Shown: positions 57,472 through 64,000 of the stretch, piece by piece
How the letters are laid out: each line of letters starts with the position of its first letter
How positions within the stretch are numbered: the stretch's first letter is position 1
Assembly (NCBI RefSeq): GCF_024362695.1
Contig: NC_065428.1
Location: 10,234,895-10,298,894, forward strand
DNA from: Pectinophora gossypiella
Lineage: Eukaryota; Arthropoda; Insecta; Lepidoptera; Gelechiidae
Direction of reading: 5' to 3'
DNA length: 64,000 nucleotides
Program-made: the position numbers and the translations under genes
Notes under the pieces: generated by a model
What the model was told of the DNA's origin: nothing
Database searches by the model: none
The model's input: the letters and a program-made list of their open reading frames with translations, nothing else

Positions 57472-57558
57472 TTGGAATAAATTAATCGACCCTAGTGGGC
57501 AGATAGCGATAAGCGTTGAATGAGGAAAATCGTCGACCACGCCGGTGGGGTTGGTATC
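57472..57558 (-). mobile_element. G retroposon, 5' portion
   Basis: AATTAATCGACCCTAGTGGG, CAGATAGCGATAAGCG, GACCACGCCGGTGGGGTTGG. Starts 3 bp after the Helentron end. Confidence 0.72.
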
Positions 57559-57796
57559 AAAAGCCATCAGTACTGGAATCCACAGCCACTTGCTTCTGCA
57601 ATTAGGGCTTATACAATTTTAATTACTTTTTAAATCACTTGACCATTATATCTTCTCTTCTTTGCGAGTCGATGGCGATCGATACAAAATTTTTGCTGAC
57701 CAATAATAATTGGCCACGCTAATATAAATAAAAAAATGGCAATATTGGCATTATATAAAAAATTTATATAAATATAAGTATATAATATACAATATG
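57559..57796. other. No gene recognised
   Basis: AT-rich lead into the pentanucleotide array. Confidence 0.35.
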
Positions 57797-57915
57797 TATA
57801 GTATAGTATAGTATAGTATAGTATAGTATAGTATAGTATAGTATAGTATAGTATAGTATAGTATAGTATAGTATAGTATAGTATAGTATAGTATAGTATA
57901 GTATAGTATAGTATA
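57797..57915. repeat. TATAG pentanucleotide array
   Basis: About 23 perfect copies of a 5-bp unit (GTATA) with no visible substitution. Confidence 0.97.
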
Positions 57916-58249
57916 TGTCCTAAGCATGGGGGTGAGTGCTAGAAAAACAAAAATAATTTAAACATAAATATTTATGAAGTTTCATTTATATCAAAACTAC
58001 TGTTACCTTATTGGAAAACCGGAAAAAAACTTGAAATAGAAAACCCGCTCCCATCATAATCCTATTACCTCGTGAAGACAACTTTTCAAATTATAACGGA
58101 ACCCTTTCGTGTGGAGTTTTTTATTAGAAAACTTTGTTAATTTGTCCTTCGTTGCAAGTGTGTAACAGAAAGGTAAACACGAGACATGTTGCTAGCTAGT
58201 GATAGGTTGTGGTTTAAATTTGATGGACTACGAGCATTATTCTTCTTAT
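57916..58249. other. No gene recognised
   Basis: AT-rich. No match. Confidence 0.4.
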
Positions 58250-58525
58250 ATAAAATGTCGTCAATTGGTATAACGCTTGCCTCTCACTTTGAGGTCGCAG
58301 GTTCGAATCCAGCACAGACTTAAACCAATGATTGTCAAATTTGTTTTCGAATGCATGTTCGGATCATAAATGATGATCACGTGCTCAACGGTGAAGGAAA
58401 ACATCGTGAGGAAACCCACATTCCCGAGAAATGCATTTTCGGAGGTATGTGATTTAACCTGTTTTCCCTTTGCGGGTGGGAAGGTCAGACAGGCAGTCGC
58501 TTCTGTAAAAAACCGGATTCAGCAA
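58250..58525 (+). mobile_element. SINE-E with tRNA head, 3'-truncated
   Basis: TCAATTGGTATAACGCTTGC, box B GGTTCGAATCCAG, GATCACGTGCTCAACGGTGA, GGGAAGGTCAGACAGGCAGT, stopping at AAAACCGGA. Confidence 0.88.
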
Positions 58526-59083
58526 TTCACCTATGATTTAGCAAGATACCTATGTGCTTCTGAATGTTCTTAGGTTGATAACATGTCATGAAAAATAGTT
58601 TAGTATATTTCTTTTTTTAAAAGCAATGTAACTTAAATTCTCCTCAACACAGAACCCCATCAACACAACCCAAAAACAAGACAGTTTAACAGCGCACTAA
58701 AAGTTGCGTAACAAGTAAATTTTCCGATATTCCGCGAAACGTCCACGACGGGGTATTATCCGCAACATTAACATCTTTACCGCTAGATAAATTCTCAGCT
58801 AATTCGCAAAGTTGCTGGATTTTTGGCACTCGCAGCTACTGAATGTTACGGTCCAAGTTAGAATGCGGTTCAGTGATGAAAATGTCTGAAAGTTAATAGG
58901 TCATAATTTTTTTCAAGCTTTATGAAGGGTGAAATTTTTATGGTATATTATATGGGGGGTGTTTTGATGGCTTGTTTTGGGTGTGGAATGAAATATTGGT
59001 GACATGTTTTGGATAAGGATATAAGTAAAAAATAAAGTTACGGTATAAGATCGAAAAAGTTAAGAAATTACATAAGTTTTCAA
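58526..59083. other. No gene recognised
   Basis: 58700..58880 is less AT-rich, with no match. Confidence 0.4.
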
Positions 59084-59250
59084 GTCGTTACATGAGCTAT
59101 GTGACAACAGGGTTGCTGACGTTGGTAATCTACGTCACATTCTCTGTTATAGAAGAACCTTAAGATTTGAGAAAGACTTTTTTTTCCAAAAGCGACAGTC
59201 TGTCTGACCTTTCAACTTGAAGGGAAAATTAGCCTAATATAAGTCATAAA
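59084..59250. mobile_element. SINE-B scrap (plus) then SINE-E scrap (minus)
   Basis: 59084..59158 GTCGTTACATGAGCTATGTG and GACAACAGGGTTGCTGACG. 59159..59250 AAAAGCGACAGTCTGTCTGA and GAAGGGAAAATTAGCC. Confidence 0.55.
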
Positions 59251-59719
59251 TATAAATATTTTATCTTTCTTTCACGTAACTCCGAAAACACATTTACCGG
59301 AAATGTACATTTCAAGTATGCCTGTCTGTTGTGCAAAGACCATGTGACATAAAAAAACAATAAAACTTAGTATGACTCGGAATCTAATTTGGAAGCGTCT
59401 CACAAAAAGCAGTTATACAAACTGCAGTTTGCAATAAAAGCAGCAACATCACAGTACCTTGACTGCAACTTGCGTTCCACTGCATTACTTTTGGACTCTT
59501 CGTAATATACCTACCTAAAGGAAGTGCTTTAAAATGAAGACTTTATTTAGTTCAAACGTCTCTGGTTAGTCCACCATGATTCTGGGCCTTAAGGGCACGG
59601 GGTGTTGAAATAGTAAGCGCTGCGGGCTCTCACCCGGTACAAAGTTTAAGACAACAGGGGATTCAAAAACGCCACATAAAATAAATTTATGCAAAAAAGC
59701 AAAATTGCTATTTGACATA
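59251..59719. other. Unassigned, one G scrap
   Basis: 59612..59662 (AAGCGCTGCGGGCTCTCACC, TTTAAGACAACAGG) is G, minus strand. A 14-bp palindrome CAAACTGCAGTTTG lies at 59417. Confidence 0.45.
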
Positions 59720-60078
59720 TTTTCTTGACATTGCGTCCTCACTATTTCTTATATGCGCAAATGTCAAATTTCAATATTGCTTTTCAGGCGAATTGCTTCT
59801 ATGTGGCTTCTTTAAATACCCTGTTGTATTGTTGGCTTGCGCTCATCCGAGACCAGATTGGCGCCTTAATTTGTCTGCTGGAGAGTCAAGACATGACAAA
59901 TCATGCCTGGACAGGTTGAAGCAGAAAAGGATTCGATTTCACACTATTATTCTTTCCCCGACTTGATGCCTTGCTGCTATTGGCTTTATAAGTCACAAGA
60001 GCATAACGTAAAAACTACACAGCCACTGTTACCGTCGTCTGTCAAGATGTTGGGGCCAAAAATTATGATGATGATGTT
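59720..60078 (+). mobile_element. ATG-tailed retroposon, unclassified
   Basis: Body with GAGACCAGATTGGCGCCTTA, GTCTGCTGGAGAGTCAAGAC, CAAATCATGCCTGGACAGG, ending GGGGCCAAAAATTATGATGA plus ATG repeats. Single copy here. Class inferred from the tail only. Confidence 0.45.
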
Positions 60079-60157
60079 GTCCTAAATTTTGTAACGGGTG
60101 AAAGCTGCGCTGCCTATTTCAATAAAACCTCTTCTTTCTTTCACCATTACTTTATAC

Positions 60158-60330
60158 ATTTTATCATCATCATCAGCCCAATGCAGTCCACTGCTTGACA
60201 TAGGTCTCTTCCAAGCGCCACAAATCCCTATCCTTAGCCTTACCGCTGGTGGAAACGTCTTCTGGAGTGAAGACCGCGTCTTGGGAAACCCAGCGCGAGT
60301 CGACCTTGGCAAGACGACTTGATGAAGGTG
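60158..60330 (-). pseudogene. RTE-3 LINE 3' end
   Basis: TTATCATCATCATCAGCCCA, TGCAGTCCACTGCTTGACAT, AGGTCTCTTCCAAGCGCCAC. On the minus strand this gives a tail like that of RTE-K but with a different preceding sequence. A short open frame (60082..60312) has no useful match. Confidence 0.6.
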
Positions 60331-60734
60331 GAAGTGCCGGGATATATTTTTATACGTCTGTTAAATACAATTTAATTCACTTCCCTATTTATTTATTTAA
60401 AAATCCAGTGTGCCAGTGCTGGAAAGGGGGTTCTAAATGGATTTTATTATTTTACATTTTTAATACAATATTCATTAATTTTTGATTTTAATAAGTTTTA
60501 TTTTAATAAATATGATTTTAATTTTAAGTACATTTAGTTTTGATTTTAATAATTTATAATTTTTAACTTTATTTCATTTTTTTATTGTAATAACTTTTAA
60601 TTTTAAAGTGACATAATTGTATCTTACAATATGGGCACCTACCCGAAATAAATGCATTTTATTTTATTTTTATTAAAATCTATCTCTAAAATGTATTGTC
60701 TGACCCATTGTCACTATAACTCCATAAGTTTTAT
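60331..60734. other. No gene recognised
   Basis: Very AT-rich with ATTTTAATTTTAA repeats (60480..60670). Confidence 0.5.
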
Positions 60735-61015
60735 CATCATATTTTAAGACTTGGTATCAACAGTGGCTGCAAGTTGTCTTTGATTAGTAGCTCTGCCTAT
60801 GCATTTCGGAGGTTAGGTCACATCTAACCTGTATTGGGCTGGTTTTCCCTTTGCGGGTTGGAAGGTCAGACAGTCGCTTCTGTAAAAAACCGGACCTGTC
60901 AAATCGTCAGGTTAGGTTAGCGGACCCTGTAAAAAAACGGGATAATGCAAGGGAGATGATGATGATGGCTCTTTCTACTCCGTTAGGGGTTATAGGCGTG
61001 AATATATGTATGCCA
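60735..61015 (+). mobile_element. I retroposon split by SINE-E
   Basis: TTGGTATCAACAGTGGCTGC, TTGTCTTTGATTAGTAGCTC, insertion, then TGGCTCTTTCTACTCCGTTA and GGTTATAGGCGTGAATATAT. Confidence 0.75.
60798..60968 (+). mobile_element. SINE-E, 5'-truncated, nested in I
   Basis: GCATTTCGGAGGTTAGGTCA, CCTGTATTGGGCTGG, GACAGTCGCTTCTGTAAAAA, GGGATAATGCAAGGGAGATG and ATG repeats. Flanking copies of the TRGCTCT..CT motif are an imperfect target-site duplication. Confidence 0.82.
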
Positions 61016-61647
61016 AAATAAACTTATGATGGGTGTAGTTAGCAGTTTGGACTGTATTTTAGTTTAGAAAAGCGGTCCGAGTTGAGTTTTGATTGAATTT
61101 CGTTAAGCTTTTTAGGTGTTTAGAGAATAGGATTATGAAGCGATTTAGAAGTTTGTCTGTGACTATGAATTCGTGAATTATTTTATAATTTAGACGACGA
61201 TACTGCGTGTTCAGGCCGCTTTATTACAAAACGGAGACTAAAGATATCATAACATTATATTATATTAACATTTTCACGCCAGAATAGGTATGATTCTGTA
61301 TAAAATATCTCTTTTACTAAAAAAATGTTTTTTTTTTCATTAAAATTTCAAATAAATTAAATATTAAGGGAAAAGCTGCCAGTCCTTTGGGCACTTTGCC
61401 TCGGTGTGATACTTTCGAGGAGATTTTCTATTTGTAAAGAATTGTAAAAAGAAAAAAAAAAAAGAAAAAATCTTTCATTTACCCTTAGGACGTTTTCGCA
61501 CTACATCCGATTTTAATTCGGTTAGAGTCCGAGAATGACGGACAATAGACAATAAGATACTTGATTATATAAAGTCTCTATGGTCCTGTGACGTAATATA
61601 AGTACGATCCCGAAGACCCTATCACTCTAACCATAGAGGCAGCCATC
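61016..61647. other. No gene recognised
   Basis: AT-rich with an A-run at 61448. No match. Confidence 0.45.
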
Positions 61648-61938
61648 AGCTCGCGACACCAAACACTTCAGGACCCCGATACCGATCCCGCCGGCGTGGT
61701 CGACGACTTCCCTCAATCAGCGCTTATTGCTATTGGCCCACTAGGGTCACTTAATTCTTCCAAATATTTTTCCTCTCCGACGACGCCCTGAGCCGAGGTT
61801 CGCGCCCAACTGGGCACCCTCAGGCCTGTTGTCTTAAAACGTTGTACCGGGTGAGAGCCTTCAGCGCTGCCCATTTGTCCGGCCAAGTAGTTAGTGCCAC
61901 CTGCGGCAAATCTACATTAAGTCACGTCAAAAAAAAAA
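61648..61938 (+). mobile_element. G retroposon, full length
   Basis: AGCTCGCGACACCAAACACT, GACCCCGATACCGATCCCGC, CCTCAATCAGCGCTTATTGC, GCCGAGGTTCGCGCCCAACT, TAGTGCCACCTGCGGCAAAT, A10 tail. Confidence 0.88.
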
Positions 61939-61940
61939 TG

Positions 61941-62228
61941 TGGTCCTGTGGTACACCGGTTTGCTTCTCAAACGGGACTGTACAGTACTTGCACCATAAA
62001 GTTATTTATTTTTTACAAACACAGTCCAGTAATAAAATTGTAACTGATTTACAGAAATAAATTCATTTTTTTTTTATTATTTTTTTTTAGTTGGCTCGAC
62101 CGTTATAGACATCGATACGGCTCGCCACTCATTACGTTGGCCTAACAGATAGCTCGTTGAGGTGTGGGTACTTAGTTCATCTAGCGATACATGTAGCTCT
62201 GACTACCTCGATTGGGATAGTCTTGATC
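61941..62228 (+). mobile_element. SINE-L with head, centre replaced
   Basis: Head TGTGGTCCTGTGGTACACCG, TTTGCTTCTCAAACGGGAC. 62000..62085 is unrelated AT-rich DNA. Body resumes AGTTGGCTCGACCGTTATAG and GGGTACTTAGTTCATCTAGC to the tail CTCGATTGGGATAGTC. Confidence 0.7.
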
Positions 62229-62573
62229 ATATGTGTTACATCGGATGAATGTGCGGAAGCTACCATACAAATAGTTCTACGACCACTTCGGATCCGCCAT
62301 GCTAAAACGCCCTTACAACACAAATGGTTTTTATTTTTATAAAATGTCTTGACCCGTGAAATAAAATATAAAAGAAAAGGAATCAATCCACAAAAGTTTT
62401 CCTCTTCAAAAACTCTTTTTAGAGCAAAATTTATTTTTTCAACGCTCCAGAAAAAGGCCGTAACACGACTCCACACTTACCGTACAATTCATGGCGGAAA
62501 AAATAAATAAAAAACGGATAGAAATGCGAAAGAACTTTGATATTTACACACTGGCGAAGAGTCTGCCGAGCGA
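62229..62573. other. No gene recognised
   Basis: No match. Short minus-strand frame 62177..62476 has no domain. Confidence 0.4.
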
Positions 62574-62627
62574 AGTTTTGGTTCCAGTATTTTCGGTTCC
62601 AGTAGTTTTGGTTCCAGTAGTTTTTAT
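62574..62627. repeat. Short minisatellite
   Basis: Three to four copies of GGTTCCAGTAGTTTT-type 15-bp units (GGTTCCAGTATTTTC, GGTTCCAGTAGTTTT, GGTTCCAGTAGTTTT). Confidence 0.85.
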
Positions 62628-62629
62628 AC

Positions 62630-62732
62630 AAACATAAAATCCACGCCTATAATTCCTAACGGGTTGAGCATTGTCGCAAGTAATCAGAAGACATAACAGC
62701 CACTTTTGAAACGAAATCAAGAATATGATGTA
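62630..62732 (-). mobile_element. I retroposon, diverged 3' end
   Basis: ACATAAAATCCACGCCTATA, AACGGGTTGAGCATTGTCG, CAGCCACTTTTGAAACGAAA. Followed by the perfect stem GGACCTGCAG / CTGCAGGTCC at 62752. Confidence 0.65.
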
Positions 62733-62840
62733 CCGTATGGTATGGTGACAGGACCTGCAGCCCCTGCAGGTCCATCGCTCGAAGGAGAAAATTGTTCTGC
62801 TGGTTTCTCGCAATAAAAATATTTTTTGATATGTCCATAA

Positions 62841-62893
62841 CAGTTTACATACAAAATAAATTCACGCTCGCACTCCCTTATAGGGTGGACAGT
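62841..62893 (-). mobile_element. I retroposon scrap
   Basis: TTCACGCTCGCACTCCCTTA then TAGGGTGGACAGTGCCACAG. Confidence 0.6.
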
Positions 62894-62895
62894 GC

Positions 62896-63190
62896 CACAG
62901 GATCCGGAGATCCCGGGTTCGAATCCCGGTGGGGACATATCACGAAAATCACTTTGTCCCCAGTTTGGTTAGGACATTACAGGCTGATCTTCTGATTGTC
63001 CAAAAGTAAGATCATTCGTGCTTCGGAAGGCACGTTAAGCCGTTGGTCCCGGTTACTACTTACTGATGTAAGTAAGTAGTCGTTACATGAGCCATGTTAG
63101 GGACCTTTGGCGGCTAATAGTAATAGTAATAGTAACCCTGACACCACGGTTGATGAGGTTGGTAATTTACCTACCACAAGATAGAAGAAG
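62896..63190 (+). mobile_element. SINE-B, start of head missing
   Basis: ATCCGGAGATCCCGGGTTCG (box B), core at ~63018, TACTTACTGATGTAAGTAAG, GGGACCTTTGGCGGCTAATA with an expanded AATAGT triplet, AGATAGAAGAAG end. Confidence 0.88.
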
Positions 63191-63477
63191 ATGGAAATCA
63201 GTGATCAAGTGCAGTTTTGGAGGAAAAATACAAAACCTCTTTTCTTGAAGTCGGTTAAAAAGGAATAAAACGTGAAAGGGTTTGCTTATTTACTGACTGG
63301 CAAGGAGTGTGCTGGGCAAAGTTTTAGATGGAGTAGTTTTCGATTTGTCCAAAGATAAATAAAGACAAACTAATCGGTTGGCTTCGTCGTAGACTTTGGG
63401 AGCATAACGGTCTTTGTAACTTCGTGTTGTACTTTCTGTCCTACTTCCAGGGTTCATGTTTATAATCCTATGTCAAT
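63191..63477. other. No gene recognised
   Basis: 63228..63262 ACCTCTTTTCTTGAAGTCGG block as at 10715. Otherwise unassigned. Confidence 0.4.
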
Positions 63478-63536
63478 CGGGGTCCTGTGGTTCACCGGTT
63501 TGCTTCTCAAGCGCGGGGGGGGGTCCGGTCCAGTTC
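63478..63536 (+). mobile_element. SINE-L head
   Basis: GGGGTCCTGTGGTTCACCGG, TTTGCTTCTCAAGCGCGG, then a G-run and GGTCCGGTCCAG. Confidence 0.6.
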
Positions 63537-63559
63537 AAGCGACGGCTGTCTTTTTCTAT

Positions 63560-63627
63560 GTCATATAAACATAAGCCCATAATCCCTGATGGGATGAGCA
63601 CTTTCCTGAACTAGTAGCATTGAAGGT
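63560..63627 (-). mobile_element. I retroposon scrap
   Basis: TATAAACATAAGCCCATAAT, CCCTGATGGGATGAGCACTT. Confidence 0.6.
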
Positions 63628-63732
63628 TTTTTTTTTTTTAATTTTTTGTATGTAGCGTAGTCTAGTTCGTGTTCTGCGTTCCACGGAGTCCAGAACGGCT
63701 AGTTGGTGGTTTGCCCATGTAATGATGTGGTG

Positions 63733-63906
63733 TGATTTTTCAGTAGCATTTTAAAGCGGATACAAACATTACGAAGCATGTGCCACGCACACGATATAAA
63801 ATACGTTCGTAACACATGCTTGAGCACGAATATGAAGGTGCACGAGCATGCAAGCCGTGTGGCGCATGGCGAAGCATGTTCCTTGTAATGTTTTGTATTT
63901 TAAAGA
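63733..63906. repeat. ~174-bp imperfect inverted repeat
   Basis: Left CATTTTAAAGCGGATACAAA, CATTACGAAGCATGTGCCAC; right GTGTGGCGCATGGCGAAGCA, TGTAATGTTTTGTATTTTAA. The interior contains further GAAGCATG / CATGCTT steps. A possible MITE with no second copy here. Confidence 0.5.
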
Positions 63907-64000
63907 AAGTAAATGTGAAATATGTGAAATAAAAGCTTGGTTTTACTTGAATTTATTCCTCATAAAACTGATCATGAAAACATAAATATTGATCTACTAT

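Overview
The window looks like intronic or intergenic DNA of a moth or butterfly. It is AT-rich, has no long open reading frame, and is packed with short retroposons of types common in Lepidoptera. These are tRNA-headed SINEs ending in TTATG or ATG microsatellites, RTE-like LINE 3' ends with the GHxxR...GRPRR C-terminal signature, and Helentrons ending in CTAGT (Lep1-like). Species cannot be named from the sequence. The only host protein-coding sequence I can support is one 172-bp exon on the minus strand (45596..45767). It encodes an immunoglobulin-like half-domain and has a textbook branch point, polypyrimidine tract, acceptor and donor. Much of the window is therefore probably intron of a minus-strand Ig-superfamily gene, possibly of the Sidestep type.

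Working family names used below. SINE-A and SINE-B have a tRNA-like head, a shared core and different 3' parts. SINE-C has a tRNA-like start fused to a 5S-rRNA-like segment plus the same core. SINE-E has a tRNA head and a GGGAGATGATGA tail. SINE-L has a tRNA head and a GGGATATAGTCGTGAGTTTATG tail. RTE-1, RTE-2, RTE-3 and RTE-K are LINE C-terminal remnants. D is a short repeat sharing the RTE-1 tail. T and I are RTE-type 3' ends. H, X, W and Y are other LINE 3' ends. G is a poly(A)-tailed retroposon. S is an unclassified repeat. M, N, O and Q are foldback MITEs.

Layout. 0-12 kb: scattered SINEs, an N element inside an O element (5.2-5.7 kb), RTE-2 remnants and an ACGTG-rich cluster (11.75 kb). 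12-25 kb: MITEs Q and M, G, SINE-A/B/C/E copies, RTE-K pieces (16.9 and 19.9 kb) and a TA microsatellite. 25-37 kb: a 5'-inverted RTE-1 insertion (26.3-26.8 kb), an R1-like RNase H remnant (27.5 kb), a complete O element, ACCGGT-rich patches and a Lep1-like Helentron (36 kb). 37-46 kb: nested G/T, SINE-C with a GT microsatellite, W with a nested SINE-A, then the Ig exon. 46-50 kb: a 146-bp hairpin and a 2.1-kb foldback element with five tandem units in each arm. 51-52 kb: an orphan array of eight perfect heat-shock-element pentamers upstream of a TATA/Inr pair on the minus strand. 53-58 kb: two M elements each carrying a short retroposon with clean target-site duplications, a 2.1-kb Helentron with a 133-bp tandem array, and a TATAG pentanucleotide array. 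58-64 kb: more SINE-E, SINE-B, G, I and SINE-L copies and a terminal hairpin.

Two themes stand out. Several unrelated SINE bodies converge on a few RTE-type 3' tails, which suggests they are mobilised by those LINEs. Nested insertions with target-site duplications let the relative order of many insertions be read directly.
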